Positions 1-8,779 of a stretch of DNA of 64,000 nucleotides are shown here, in pieces; the first letter of the stretch is position 1, and each line of letters begins with the position of its first letter. Location: assembly GCF_022533585.1 (NCBI RefSeq), contig NZ_CP092827.1:2892001-2956000 (forward strand). The letters run 5' to 3'. The position numbers and the translations under genes were made by a program. This stretch comes from Pseudomonas sp. LS.1a. GTDB lineage: Bacteria > Pseudomonadota > Gammaproteobacteria > Pseudomonadales > Pseudomonadaceae. The notes beneath the pieces were generated by a model. The model did not search any database. It had not been told where the DNA came from and saw nothing but the letters and a program-made list of their open reading frames with translations.

Positions 1-136
1 GGTCAGCCGCAAGGGCCGCACCGGCCTGTACGAGGTCCGCATCGAGAACCAGCGCGGTGAACTGGTGGCGATGTTCCATGGCAAATCCTACAAAGTGCGC
101 GGCACTGTGCTGGCGCAGGAGACGCAAGATGACTGA
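1..136 (+). CDS. paaI: PaaI hydroxyphenylacetyl-CoA thioesterase, 3' end only
   Basis: This is the last 44 codons of a gene that begins before the window; the reading frame starts at base 2 and stops with TGA at 134-136. The C-terminus contains [13 protein letters not shown], typical of the last strands of the hotdog-fold PaaI thioesterase. In the family it hydrolyses dead-end CoA thioesters of the phenylacetate pathway to rescue free CoA. It overlaps the paaJ start by 8 bases, so the two are translationally coupled. The family call rests on this short tail plus its position directly before paaJ. Confidence 0.8.
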   Translation, partial: VSRKGRTGLYEVRIENQRGELVAMFHGKSYKVRGTVLAQETQDD

Positions 137-1349
137 ACACACCCTGGCCGATGCGTTGATCATCGACGCCGTGCGCACACCCATTGGCCGTTATGCCGGG
201 GCCTTGAGCGGCGTGCGCGCCGATGACCTGGCCGCCATCCCGCTCAAGGCCCTGATCCAGCGCCACCCCGAACTGGACTGGAAAGCCATCGACGACGTCA
301 TCCTCGGCTGTGCCAACCAGGCTGGCGAGGACAACCGCAACGTGGCGCACATGGCCAGCTTGCTGGCCGGGCTGCCGATCGAAGTGCCGGGCACCACCAT
401 CAACCGCCTGTGCGGCTCCGGCCTGGATGCCATCGGCAATGCGGCCCGCGCCCTGCGCTGCGGCGAGGCCGGGCTGATGCTGGCCGGTGGCGTGGAGTCG
501 ATGTCACGCGCGCCGTTCGTCATGGGCAAGTCGGAGCAGGCATTCGGCCGCGCAGCCGAGCTGTTCGACACCACCATCGGCTGGCGTTTCGTCAACCCGC
601 TGATGAAGGCGGCCTTCGGTACCGATTCGATGCCGGAAACGGCCGAGAACGTTGCCGAACAGTTCGGTATTTCCCGCGCCGACCAGGACGCCTTCGCCCT
701 GCGCAGCCAGCACAAGGCCGCTGCCGCCCAGGCCCGCGGGCGCCTGGCACGGGAAATCGTGCCGGTCGAGATCCCGCAGCGCAAAGGCCCGGCCAAAGTG
801 GTCGAGCACGACGAACATCCCCGCGGCGACACCACCCTGGAGCAACTGGCCAGGCTCGGCACCCCGTTCCGCGAGGGCGGCAGCGTCACCGCCGGCAATG
901 CTTCCGGGGTCAACGACGGTGCCTGTGCCCTGCTGCTGGCCAGCAGCGCCGCCGCCGACCGCCATGGCCTGAAGGCCCGCGGCCGCATCGTCGGCATGGC
1001 GGTGGCCGGGGTCGAACCACGGCTGATGGGCATCGGCCCGGTGCCGGCTACCCGCAAGGTGCTGGCGCTTACCGGGCTGTCGCTGGCCGACATGGACGTC
1101 ATCGAGCTCAACGAGGCCTTTGCCGCCCAGGGCCTCGCGGTACTGCGCGAGTTAGGCCTGGCCGACGACGACGAGCGGGTCAACCGCAACGGCGGTGCCA
1201 TCGCCCTCGGCCACCCGCTGGGCATGAGCGGTGCACGCCTGGTAACCACCGCGTTGCACGAGCTGGAAGAAACTGCCGGACGCTACGCCCTGTGCACCAT
1301 GTGCATCGGCGTTGGCCAGGGCATCGCGATGGTCATCGAACGCCTCTGA
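129..1349 (+). CDS. paaJ: 3-oxoadipyl-CoA/3-oxo-5,6-dehydrosuberyl-CoA thiolase
   Basis: A 406-residue thiolase that performs the last thiolytic cleavages of phenylacetate degradation, releasing acetyl-CoA and succinyl-CoA. The nucleophilic cysteine is in [12 protein letters not shown] (Cys95). The catalytic histidine is in [11 protein letters not shown], and the second cysteine is in [10 protein letters not shown] near the C-terminus. Length is normal for the family. The ATG at 129 is chosen because it overlaps paaI by 8 bases and gives the canonical thiolase N-terminus ([14 protein letters not shown]); an upstream in-frame ATG at 57 would add an unrelated tail. PcaF, the beta-ketoadipate thiolase, is a close paralogue, but the paa context favours PaaJ. 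Confidence 0.93.
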   Translation: MTEHTLADALIIDAVRTPIGRYAGALSGVRADDLAAIPLKALIQRHPELDWKAIDDVILGCANQAGEDNRNVAHMASLLAGLPIEVPGTTINRLCGSGLDAIGNAARALRCGEAGLMLAGGVESMSRAPFVMGKSEQAFGRAAELFDTTIGWRFVNPLMKAAFGTDSMPETAENVAEQFGISRADQDAFALRSQHKAAAAQARGRLAREIVPVEIPQRKGPAKVVEHDEHPRGDTTLEQLARLGTPFREGGSVTAGNASGVNDGACALLLASSAAADRHGLKARGRIVGMAVAGVEPRLMGIGPVPATRKVLALTGLSLADMDVIELNEAFAAQGLAVLRELGLADDDERVNRNGGAIALGHPLGMSGARLVTTALHELEETAGRYALCTMCIGVGQGIAMVIERL

Positions 1350-1470
1350 GCGGTTCAGACCATCGGCTTGTTACCGAACCGAACGCAGCCGTATATGCTG
1401 CGCTCATGACACTCACCACGCGGCCTGCAACCGGGACTGCGCGGCGTACAAGAACAATTCGAGTGAAGCC

Positions 1471-2790
1471 ATGAACATGTACCATGATGCCGATCGTGCC
1501 CTGTTGGACCCGATGGAAACCGCCAGTGTCGACGCCCTGCGCCAGCACCAGCTGGAGCGCCTGCGCTGGAGCCTGAAGCACGCCTATGACAACGTGCCGC
1601 TGTATCGCCAGCGCTTTGCCGAGTGTGGCGCCCACCCCGACGACCTCAAGTGCCTCGAAGACCTGGCGAAGTTCCCTTTCACCGGCAAGAACGACCTGCG
1701 CGACAACTACCCCTACGGCATGTTCGCCGTGCCCCAGCAGGAGGTGGTGCGCCTGCACGCCTCCAGCGGCACCACCGGCAAGCCGACGGTGGTCGGCTAC
1801 ACCCAGAACGACATCGACACCTGGGCCAATGTGGTCGCCCGCTCGATCCGCGCCGCGGGTGGGCGCAAGGGTGACAAGGTGCATGTTTCCTACGGCTACG
1901 GCCTGTTCACCGGCGGGCTTGGCGCGCATTACGGTGCCGAACGCCTGGGCTGCACGGTGATCCCCATGTCCGGTGGCCAGACCGAGAAGCAGGTGCAGCT
2001 GATTCGCGACTTCCAGCCCGACATCATCATGGTCACCCCCTCCTACATGCTCAACCTGGCCGACGAGATCGAGCGCCAGGGCATCGACCCGCACGACCTC
2101 AAGCTGCGCCTGGGCATATTCGGCGCCGAGCCATGGACCGACGAGTTGCGCCGCTCGATCGAGCAACGGCTGGGTATCGATGCCCTCGACATTTATGGCC
2201 TGTCGGAAATCATGGGGCCTGGGGTGGCGATGGAGTGCATCGAAACCAAGGATGGCCCGACCATCTGGGAGGATCATTTCTACCCCGAGATCATCGACCC
2301 GGTCACCGGCGAGGTGCTGCCGGACGGCCAGCTGGGCGAACTGGTGTTCACCTCGCTGAGCAAGGAAGCGCTGCCAATGGTGCGCTACCGCACCCGCGAC
2401 CTCACTCGTCTGCTACCCGGTACCGCACGGCCGATGCGCCGGATCGGCAAGATCACTGGCCGCAGCGATGACATGCTGATCATTCGCGGGGTCAACGTGT
2501 TCCCGACCCAGATCGAGGAGCAGGTGCTAAAAATAAAACAGCTTTCAGAAATGTATGAGATTCATCTGTATCGCAATGGAAACCTGGACAGCGTCGAGGT
2601 GCATGTGGAATTGCGCGCAGAGTGCCAGCACCTCGATGAAGGCCAGCGCAAGCTGTTGACCGCGGAACTGACCAGGCAGATCAAGACCTATATCGGCATC
2701 AGCACCCAGGTGCGCCTGCAGCCCTGCGGCACGCTCAAGCGTTCCGAGGGCAAGGCTTGCCACGTGTTCGACAAACGGTTGGCCAGCTGA
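1471..2790 (+). CDS. paaK: Phenylacetate-CoA ligase
   Basis: A 439-residue AMP-forming ligase that activates phenylacetate with ATP and CoA, the first committed step of the pathway and the producer of the inducer phenylacetyl-CoA. The adenylation P-loop reads SSGTTGKPTVVGYT, around residues 96-109. A later core motif is in YGLSEIMGPGVA, and the C-terminal subdomain carries the GRSDDMLIIRGVNVFPTQIE hinge. The ATG at 1471 matches the usual PaaK N-terminus and length; longer in-frame starts would run back into paaJ. It is separated from paaJ by 121 bases and followed directly by a terminator, so it ends this transcription unit. Confidence 0.95.
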   Translation: MNMYHDADRALLDPMETASVDALRQHQLERLRWSLKHAYDNVPLYRQRFAECGAHPDDLKCLEDLAKFPFTGKNDLRDNYPYGMFAVPQQEVVRLHASSGTTGKPTVVGYTQNDIDTWANVVARSIRAAGGRKGDKVHVSYGYGLFTGGLGAHYGAERLGCTVIPMSGGQTEKQVQLIRDFQPDIIMVTPSYMLNLADEIERQGIDPHDLKLRLGIFGAEPWTDELRRSIEQRLGIDALDIYGLSEIMGPGVAMECIETKDGPTIWEDHFYPEIIDPVTGEVLPDGQLGELVFTSLSKEALPMVRYRTRDLTRLLPGTARPMRRIGKITGRSDDMLIIRGVNVFPTQIEEQVLKIKQLSEMYEIHLYRNGNLDSVEVHVELRAECQHLDEGQRKLLTAELTRQIKTYIGISTQVRLQPCGTLKRSEGKACHVFDKRLAS

Positions 2791-2810
2791 TTCATTCGGC
2801 TGCCTTTTCG

Positions 2811-2838
2811 GCCCCGGCATCGTCCGGGGCTTTTTTTT
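2811..2838 (+). terminator. Rho-independent terminator after paaK
   Basis: GCCCCGG and CCGGGGC form a 7-bp stem with a 6-base loop, followed by eight T residues, starting 21 bases after the paaK stop. It separates the paaIJK end from the paaABCDE operon. Confidence 0.9.
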
Positions 2839-2851
2839 GCGTTTTTTCGGC

Positions 2852-2945
2852 TCGCCTCTTCGCCGGTAAACCCGCTCCCACAGGAATCGCATCATGCCTG
2901 GGGCTGCACATGACCTGTGGGAGCGGGTTTACCCGCGAAAGGGCC
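2852..2945. repeat. REP doublet between paaK and paaA
   Basis: Two P. putida-type REP units face each other. The left ends GGTAAACCCGCTCCCACAGG and the right begins CCTGTGGGAGCGGGTTTACC. This inverted pair lies directly downstream of the paaK terminator. Confidence 0.85.
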
Positions 2946-2948
2946 ACC

Positions 2949-3018
2949 AATGTGATACGCAAATCTTATTTGATACACACAAATGTGTTTGACGTTATGT
3001 TTTGTATCGCTTACAAAT
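2949..3018 (+). promoter_or_regulatory. Promoter of paaABCDE with PaaX-like boxes
   Basis: A -35 TTGACG (2989-2994) is 17 bases from a -10 TACAAA (3012-3017), 30 bases before the paaA ATG. Three GATAC-centred sites surround it. AATGTGATACGCAAA (2949-2963) resembles the E. coli PaaX box WWTRTGATTCGCGTT, ATTTGATACACACAA (2968-2982) is a second copy, and an inverted copy (TTTGTATCGCTTACA, about 3001-3015) overlaps the -10. The likely regulator is the PaaX repressor, relieved by phenylacetyl-CoA; its gene is not in this window. The motif match is by eye. Confidence 0.6.
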
Positions 3019-3047
3019 GACTCATGCCTTAGCAGGAGTCGGAACAC

Positions 3048-4037
3048 ATGTACGCACAGCTAGTGGAAACCGGAGTAAAGCGCGTCAAGTCGCTGGAAGA
3101 GATGTCGCCCGAGGAGCGCAACTTCCAGGAAAAGATCGACGCCGAAATCAAGATCGAAGCCAAGAACTGGATGCCCGAGGCCTATCGCCAGACCCTGATC
3201 CGGCAGATCTCCCAGCACGCCCACTCGGAAATCGTCGGCATGCTGCCCGAAGGCAACTGGGTCACCCGCGCCCCAAGCCTCAAGCGCAAACTGCAGCTGA
3301 TGGCCAAGATCCAGGACGAAGCCGGCCACGGCCTGTACCTGTACAGCGCCATGGAAACCCTGGGCGCCGACCGTGACGAAGAAATTGCCAAGCTGCACAG
3401 CGGCAAGGCCAAGTATTCGAGCATCTTCAACTACCCCACCCTCAGCTGGGCCGACATGGGCGCAGTAGGCTGGCTGGTGGATGGCGCTGCCATCGTCAAC
3501 CAGGTGGTGCTGCAGCGCACCTCCTACGGCCCCTACTCACGCGCGATGATCCGCATCTGCAAGGAAGAGAGCTTCCACCAGCGCCAGGGCTACGAAATCC
3601 TCCTGACCATGATGCGCCACGGCACCCAGGCCCAGCGGGACATGGTCCAGGACGCGATCAACCGCCTGTGGTGGCCGGCGCTGATGATGTTCGGCCCCAG
3701 CGACGAGCATTCCCCGAACAGCGCCCAGTCCATGGCCTGGAAGATCAAGCGCCAGACCAACGATGAACTGCGCCAGCGCTTCATCGACCAGACCGTGCCG
3801 CAGCTCGAACTGCTCGGCTGCACCGCCCCCGACCCCGAACTGAAGTGGAACGCCGAGCGCGGCCACTACGACTTCGGCGAAATCCAGTGGGACGAGTTCT
3901 ACGAAGTGATCAAGGGCAATGGCCCGTGCAACCAGGAACGTGTCGCCACCCGGCGCAAGGCCATCGAGGACGGCGCCTGGGTACGCGAGGCCGCCGTGGC
4001 CTACGCGCGCAAGCAACAGAACAAGAACGCCGCCTGA
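3048..4037 (+). CDS. paaA: Phenylacetyl-CoA 1,2-epoxidase, catalytic subunit
   Basis: A 329-residue alpha subunit of the multicomponent epoxidase that converts phenylacetyl-CoA to the 1,2-epoxide. Its carboxylate-bridged di-iron site is indicated by two E-x-x-H motifs, in [14 protein letters not shown] (about residues 91-104) and [12 protein letters not shown] (about 173-184). A good ribosome site (AGCAGGAG) precedes the ATG. It heads paaABCDE: paaB follows after 25 bases. Length and N-terminus ([15 protein letters not shown]) are typical of Pseudomonas PaaA. Confidence 0.97.
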   Translation: MYAQLVETGVKRVKSLEEMSPEERNFQEKIDAEIKIEAKNWMPEAYRQTLIRQISQHAHSEIVGMLPEGNWVTRAPSLKRKLQLMAKIQDEAGHGLYLYSAMETLGADRDEEIAKLHSGKAKYSSIFNYPTLSWADMGAVGWLVDGAAIVNQVVLQRTSYGPYSRAMIRICKEESFHQRQGYEILLTMMRHGTQAQRDMVQDAINRLWWPALMMFGPSDEHSPNSAQSMAWKIKRQTNDELRQRFIDQTVPQLELLGCTAPDPELKWNAERGHYDFGEIQWDEFYEVIKGNGPCNQERVATRRKAIEDGAWVREAAVAYARKQQNKNAA

Positions 4038-4062
4038 GCGGCGAATGATGCGGAGATCGAAA

Positions 4063-4344
4063 ATGTCTGTCTGGACCCTCTACGAAGTGTTCGTGCGCAG
4101 CAAGCACGGCCTTAACCACAAGCATGTCGGCAGCGTGCACGCCGCCGATGCCGCCATGGCCATCGAAAACGCCCGTGAGCTGTACACCCGCCGCAGCGAA
4201 GGCGTCAGCCTGTGGGTGGTGCCCTCGGCACTGATCACCGCCTCTTCCCCCGACGAGAAAGACCCGCTGTTCGCCCCGGCGGACGACAAGGTCTACCGCC
4301 ATGCCAGCTTCTACGAGCTGCCCGACGAAGTCGGACACATGTGA
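4063..4344 (+). CDS. paaB: Phenylacetyl-CoA epoxidase subunit PaaB
   Basis: A 93-residue small subunit of the ring-epoxidising complex, normal for the family. The sequence WTLYEVFVRSKHGLNHKHVG and the central ENARELYTRRSEGVSLWVVP stretch are family signatures. In the known complex PaaB bridges PaaA-PaaC units and has no catalytic residues of its own. The start at 4063 is preceded by CGGAGA. It lies 25 bases after paaA and 8 bases before paaC. Confidence 0.95.
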   Translation: MSVWTLYEVFVRSKHGLNHKHVGSVHAADAAMAIENARELYTRRSEGVSLWVVPSALITASSPDEKDPLFAPADDKVYRHASFYELPDEVGHM

Positions 4345-4352
4345 GGTTGGCC

Positions 4353-5111
4353 ATGCACAACGAAACCCTTATCCCCTACCTGCTGCTGCTCGGCGACAGT
4401 GCCCTGGTGCAGGGCCAGCGCCTTTGCGAATGGTGTGGCCGCGCACCGGCCATCGAAGAAGAGCTGGCCCTGATGAACGTCGGCCTCGACCTGGTCGGCC
4501 AGGCGCGCAACTGGCTGGAGTACGCCGCCGAGCTGCTCGATGACGGCCGTGACGCCGACGCCCTGGCCTTCCGCCGTGACGAGCGGGCCTATCGCAACCT
4601 GCTGCTGGTCGAGCAGCCCAACGGCGATTTCGCCGTGACCATGACCAAGCAGTTTTTCTATGACGCCTGGCATTTCGCCGTGCTTCAGGGCCTGGTCAGC
4701 TCGAACGACGAACGTATCGCCGGTATCGCCGCCAAGGCCCTGAAGGAGGTCACCTACCACCTGCGCCGCTCCAGCGAGTGGGTGCAACGCCTGGGCGGTG
4801 GCACCGAAGAAAGCCGCCAACGCATGCTCGCGGCCATCCCTGCACTGTGGCGCTTCACCGTCGAGTTGGCCGCCGGCAGCGACAATGAAGTGCACCTGGC
4901 GCAAGCGGGTGTCGCCGCCGACCCGGCTGCCGTCGGCGCTGCCTGGCTCAAGCAGGTTGGCGAGACGTTCTCTTCGGTCGAGCTGCCGCTGCCCAAGGCC
5001 GCCAGCCACTTTTACCTGGACGGTCGCAAAGGCCTGCACACCGAGCACCTCGGCCTGCTGCTGGCCGAAATGCAGTTCCTGCCAAGGGCGTACCCCGATG
5101 CAACCTGGTGA
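4353..5111 (+). CDS. paaC: Phenylacetyl-CoA epoxidase structural subunit PaaC
   Basis: A 252-residue beta subunit structurally related to PaaA but not catalytic; in the family it pairs with PaaA to stabilise the active site. It opens MHNETLIPYLLLLGDSALV, with QGQRLCEWCGRAP following, as in other PaaC proteins. The ATG at 4353 follows a GAGG ribosome site. An upstream in-frame extension would overlap most of paaB and is rejected. Its last 14 bases overlap paaD, indicating translational coupling. Confidence 0.95.
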   Translation: MHNETLIPYLLLLGDSALVQGQRLCEWCGRAPAIEEELALMNVGLDLVGQARNWLEYAAELLDDGRDADALAFRRDERAYRNLLLVEQPNGDFAVTMTKQFFYDAWHFAVLQGLVSSNDERIAGIAAKALKEVTYHLRRSSEWVQRLGGGTEESRQRMLAAIPALWRFTVELAAGSDNEVHLAQAGVAADPAAVGAAWLKQVGETFSSVELPLPKAASHFYLDGRKGLHTEHLGLLLAEMQFLPRAYPDATW

Positions 5112-5631
5112 GCTGATTGCCGGCGACCGTGGCGCCCGCGCACAGCAAAGCGACGACCTGGCCCGGGCCTGGGCGGTACTGGCCCAGGTCATGGACCCGG
5201 AAGTGCCCGTGGTCAGCGTGGTCGACCTGGGAATCGTGCGTGACCTCGACTGGCACGCCGGCCACCTGCACCTGGTGGTCACGCCGACCTACTCCGGCTG
5301 CCCGGCCACCGAGGTGATCGAGGGTGATATCCGCCAGGCGCTGGAACAGGCCGGTTTTCCCGCGCCAGCCCTGGAGCGCCGGCTGACCCCGGCCTGGAGC
5401 ACTGACTGGATCAGCGAACTGGGCCGCGAGCGACTGCGCGCCTATGGCATCGCCCCGCCACAGGGCAGCACCAGCAAGCGCAGCCTGCTCGGCGAGGCGC
5501 CCCAGGTGTGCTGCCCGCAGTGCGGCAGCGCCCATACCGAATTGCTCAGCCAGTTCGGCTCCACCGCCTGCAAGGCGCTGTACCGCTGCCGCGAGTGCCT
5601 GGAGCCGTTCGACTATTTCAAATGCATTTGA
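5098..5631 (+). CDS. paaD: PaaD, iron-sulfur maturation factor for the epoxidase
   Basis: A 177-residue protein with an N-terminal MIP18/DUF59 domain (AWAVLAQVMDPEVPVVSVVD, then PTYSGCPATEVIEGDI) and a C-terminal four-cysteine zinc-ribbon-like region (CCPQCGS, then CRECLEPFDYFKC). In the family it helps assemble the cofactor of the epoxidase system. The ATG lies inside paaC and the frames overlap by 14 bases. paaE follows after 15 bases. Confidence 0.93.
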   Translation: MQPGELIAGDRGARAQQSDDLARAWAVLAQVMDPEVPVVSVVDLGIVRDLDWHAGHLHLVVTPTYSGCPATEVIEGDIRQALEQAGFPAPALERRLTPAWSTDWISELGRERLRAYGIAPPQGSTSKRSLLGEAPQVCCPQCGSAHTELLSQFGSTACKALYRCRECLEPFDYFKCI

Positions 5632-5646
5632 GCCGTGGAGAACGCC

Positions 5647-6723
5647 ATGAGCCAGTTTCACAGCCTGACCATCAAGCAAGTGCGCAACGAGACCCGCGAT
5701 GCGGTGTCGATTGCCTTCGACGTGCCCGAGCACCTGCAGGCGCAGTTCCGTTTCACCCAGGGCCAGTACCTGGTCATGCGTACCCGGCTGGACAACGAAG
5801 AAGTCCGCCGTTCCTACTCCATCTGCAGCGCCGTGCAGGACGGCGAGCTGCGTGTGGCGGTAAAGCGGGTGCCTGGCGGGCGCTTCTCGGCATTTGCCAA
5901 TGACATGCTCAAGGCCGGCCAGCAGCTGGAAGTGATGCCGCCATCGGGCAGCTTCTTCGTGCCGTTGGACCCGGCCCGCCAGGGCAACTATCTGGGCGTG
6001 GCTGCCGGCAGCGGCATTACCCCGATCCTGTCGATCATCGCCACTACCCTGGCCAGCGAGCCACACAGCCGCTTCACCCTGCTGTATGGCAACCGCTCAA
6101 GCTCCGGCGCACTGTTCCGCGACAAGCTGGAAGACCTGAAGAACCGTTACCTCGACCGCCTGAACCTGATTTTCGTGTTCAGCCGCGAGCAGCAGGATGT
6201 CGACCTGTACAACGGCCGCATCGACGCCGACAAGTGCGGCCAGTTGTTCTCCCGCTGGATGGACGTTGCCAGCCTGGATGCTGCGTTCATCTGCGGCCCG
6301 CAGGCGATGACCGAGACGGTGCGCGACAGCCTGCGGGCCAATGGTATGGCCAAGGAACGCATCCATTTCGAGTTGTTTGCCGCCGCTGGCAGCGAAACCC
6401 GTCGTGAAGCCCGCGAGGCGGCGCGCCAGGTGGACTCGGCGCTCAGCCACATCACCGTGATCAGCGACGGCCGCGCCCTCACCTTCGACCTGCCACGCAA
6501 CACCCGGAACGTGCTGGACGCCGGCAATGCCATCGGCGCCGAGCTGCCTTATTCGTGCAAGGCCGGCGTGTGCTCGACCTGCAAGTGCCGGGTAATCGAG
6601 GGCGAAGTGGAAATGGACAGCAACCATGCCCTGGAGGACTACGAAGTGGCGGCCGGGTATGTGCTGTCGTGCCAGACCTACCCGGTGAGCGACAAGGTAG
6701 TGCTCGATTTCGACCAGCTCTGA
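5647..6723 (+). CDS. paaE: Phenylacetyl-CoA epoxidase reductase PaaE
   Basis: A 358-residue reductase that passes NADPH electrons to the PaaABC di-iron core. It has an FAD-binding ferredoxin reductase domain (RRSYSICSAV near residue 60), an NAD(P)-binding segment (GVAAGSGITPILSI), and a C-terminal plant-type [2Fe-2S] ferredoxin with CKAGVCSTCKC and a fourth cysteine in VLSCQTYP. The ATG at 5647 follows GTGGAG; an in-frame ATG four codons earlier (5635) is less well placed. It ends the paaABCDE block. Confidence 0.96.
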   Translation: MSQFHSLTIKQVRNETRDAVSIAFDVPEHLQAQFRFTQGQYLVMRTRLDNEEVRRSYSICSAVQDGELRVAVKRVPGGRFSAFANDMLKAGQQLEVMPPSGSFFVPLDPARQGNYLGVAAGSGITPILSIIATTLASEPHSRFTLLYGNRSSSGALFRDKLEDLKNRYLDRLNLIFVFSREQQDVDLYNGRIDADKCGQLFSRWMDVASLDAAFICGPQAMTETVRDSLRANGMAKERIHFELFAAAGSETRREAREAARQVDSALSHITVISDGRALTFDLPRNTRNVLDAGNAIGAELPYSCKAGVCSTCKCRVIEGEVEMDSNHALEDYEVAAGYVLSCQTYPVSDKVVLDFDQL

Positions 6724-6730
6724 GACCGAG

Positions 6731-6828
6731 TCGCCTGCTTCGCGGGCGCGCCCGCTCCCACAGGGACTACACAAGACCTGAGAGCAGCGCCCTACCTGTG
6801 GGAGCGGGTTCACCCGCGAAGAGGCCAT
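6731..6828. repeat. REP doublet after paaE
   Basis: Two inverted REP units (CGCGCCCGCTCCCACAGGG and CCTGTGGGAGCGGGTTCACC) fill the gap between paaE and the transport genes. I see no separate T-tract terminator here. Confidence 0.8.
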
Positions 6829-6892
6829 CAGCAACACCGCAACACCCGCGTGACCTCAACAAAACAATTACAACACCCAGAGATCGCAACCC

Positions 6893-7201
6893 ATGACACC
6901 CGAACGCATCGAAAGCATCGTCAACCACCCCGACTTCCAGCACCTGGTACAGCGCAAACGCCGCCTCAACGGCAGCCTGACCCTGGCCATGCTGGTGATC
7001 TACTACGGCTTCGTCCTGCTGGTGGCGTTTTCCCCCAGCACCCTCGGCCAGTCCCTCAGCGGTGGCGTCACCACCGTCGGCATGCTGGTGGGCGTGCTGA
7101 TGGTACTGCTGTCCTTCGCCCTGACCGGCATCTATGTGCACCGCGCCAACAACGTGCTCGACCCGCTCAACGACAAGGTCAAGCAGGAGTGCGCACAATG
7201 A
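6893..7201 (+). CDS. DUF485 small membrane protein, partner of PaaL
   Basis: A 102-residue protein with two predicted membrane helices (about residues 29-46 and 60-82), matching the DUF485 proteins that accompany ActP-type solute:sodium symporters. The C-terminus [15 protein letters not shown] is characteristic. Its stop codon overlaps the paaL start (ATGA), a standard arrangement for this pair. The leader before the ATG contains ACAAAACAATTACAACA, a near match to the A-rich Hfq/Crc motif. The ribosome site is weak. Confidence 0.88.
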   Translation: MTPERIESIVNHPDFQHLVQRKRRLNGSLTLAMLVIYYGFVLLVAFSPSTLGQSLSGGVTTVGMLVGVLMVLLSFALTGIYVHRANNVLDPLNDKVKQECAQ

Positions 7202-8760
7202 ACTGGACCGCCATCTCGATGTTCATGGTGTTCGTCTGCTTCACCCTGCTGGTCACCCGCTGGGCTGCCATGCGCACCCGCTCGGCCAGCGACTTCTACA
7301 CCGCCGGCGGGGGCCTGACCGGCATGCAGAACGGCCTGGCGATCGCCGGCGACATGATCAGCGCCGCCTCGTTCCTGGGCATTTCGGCAATGATGTTCAT
7401 GAACGGTTACGACGGCCTGCTGTATGCACTTGGCGTACTGGCCGGCTGGCCGATCATCCTGTTCCTGATCGCCGAACGCCTGCGCAACCTGGGCAAGTAC
7501 ACCTTTGCCGACGTGGTCAGCTACCGCCTGGCGCAGACCCCGGTGCGCCTGACCTCGGCCTTCGGCACCCTGGTGGTGGCGCTGATGTACCTGGTGGCGC
7601 AGATGGTCGGTGCCGGCAAGCTGATCGAACTGCTGTTCGGCATCAGCTACCTGTACGCGGTGATGCTGGTGGGCGTGCTGATGGTCGCCTACGTCACCTT
7701 CGGCGGCATGCTTGCCACCACCTGGGTGCAGATCATCAAGGCGGTGATGCTGCTGTCGGGTACCAGCTTCATGGCCTTCATGGTGCTCAAGCATTTCGGC
7801 TTCAGCACTGAGGCGATGTTCGCCAGCGCCGTGGCCGTACATGCCAAGGGCCAGGCGATCATGGCCCCCGGCGGCCTGCTGTCCAACCCGGTGGACGCTA
7901 TTTCCCTGGGCCTGGGCATGATGTTCGGTACCGCCGGCCTGCCGCATATCCTGATGCGCTTCTTCACAGTCAGCGATGCCAAGGAAGCGCGCAAGAGCGT
8001 GTTCTATGCCACCGGGTTCATCGGCTACTTCTACCTGCTGCTGATCGTCATCGGCTTTGGTGCCATCGTCATGGTCGGTACCGAACCGTCCTACCGTGAC
8101 GCCACCGGCGCGATCATCGGCGGCGGCAACATGGTCGCCGTGCACCTGGCCCAGGCGGTAGGTGGCAATCTGTTCCTCGGCTTCATCTCCGCCGTGGCCT
8201 TCGCCACCATCCTGGCGGTGGTCGCCGGCCTGGCGCTGTCCGGCGCTTCGGCGGTTTCCCACGACCTGTATGCCTGCGTGGTGCGCCAGGGCAAGGCCAG
8301 CGAACAGGAAGAAATGCGCGTGTCGCGTATCGCCACCCTGCTGATCGGCCTGCTGGCGGTCATCCTCGGCCTGATGTTCGAATCGCAGAACATCGCCTTC
8401 CTCTCCGGCCTGGTGCTGGCTGTGGCCGCCTCGGTCAACTTCCCGGTGCTGCTGCTCTCGATGTTCTGGAAAGGCCTGACCACCCGCGGCGCGGTGTGCG
8501 GCAGCATGGCTGGCCTGGTCTCGGCGGTGCTGCTGGTGGTACTGGGCCCGGCGGTGTGGGTCAACGTGCTGCATAACGAAAAGGCGCTGTTCCCCTACAG
8601 CAACCCGGCGCTGTTCTCCATGAGCCTGGCCTTCCTCGGCGCCTGGGTGTTCTCCGTCACCGACAGTTCCGAACGCGCCAATCAGGAACGTGGCCGCTAC
8701 CTGGCCCAGTTCATCCGCTCCATGACCGGAATCGGCGCTGCCGGCGCCAGCAAGCACTGA
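7198..8760 (+). CDS. paaL: Phenylacetate permease, SSF/ActP family
   Basis: A 520-residue sodium:solute symporter with about 13 hydrophobic segments and SSF signatures such as [20 protein letters not shown] and the [11 protein letters not shown] helix. The family also includes the acetate permease ActP. Position between the epoxidase operon and paaZ, next to a DUF485 protein and a porin, points to phenylacetate uptake across the inner membrane. The ATG at 7198 overlaps the preceding stop; longer in-frame versions would cross the DUF485 gene. Confidence 0.85.
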   Translation: MNWTAISMFMVFVCFTLLVTRWAAMRTRSASDFYTAGGGLTGMQNGLAIAGDMISAASFLGISAMMFMNGYDGLLYALGVLAGWPIILFLIAERLRNLGKYTFADVVSYRLAQTPVRLTSAFGTLVVALMYLVAQMVGAGKLIELLFGISYLYAVMLVGVLMVAYVTFGGMLATTWVQIIKAVMLLSGTSFMAFMVLKHFGFSTEAMFASAVAVHAKGQAIMAPGGLLSNPVDAISLGLGMMFGTAGLPHILMRFFTVSDAKEARKSVFYATGFIGYFYLLLIVIGFGAIVMVGTEPSYRDATGAIIGGGNMVAVHLAQAVGGNLFLGFISAVAFATILAVVAGLALSGASAVSHDLYACVVRQGKASEQEEMRVSRIATLLIGLLAVILGLMFESQNIAFLSGLVLAVAASVNFPVLLLSMFWKGLTTRGAVCGSMAGLVSAVLLVVLGPAVWVNVLHNEKALFPYSNPALFSMSLAFLGAWVFSVTDSSERANQERGRYLAQFIRSMTGIGAAGASKH

Positions 8761-8779
8761 CTACCAGGGAAGAACAACC

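Noticed and set aside
7132..8757. Long minus-strand open frame of 541 codons opposite paaL
   Set aside because: It is His/Gln/Gly-rich with no domain, and lies fully opposite a clear SSF transporter; GC-rich codon bias creates such antisense frames.
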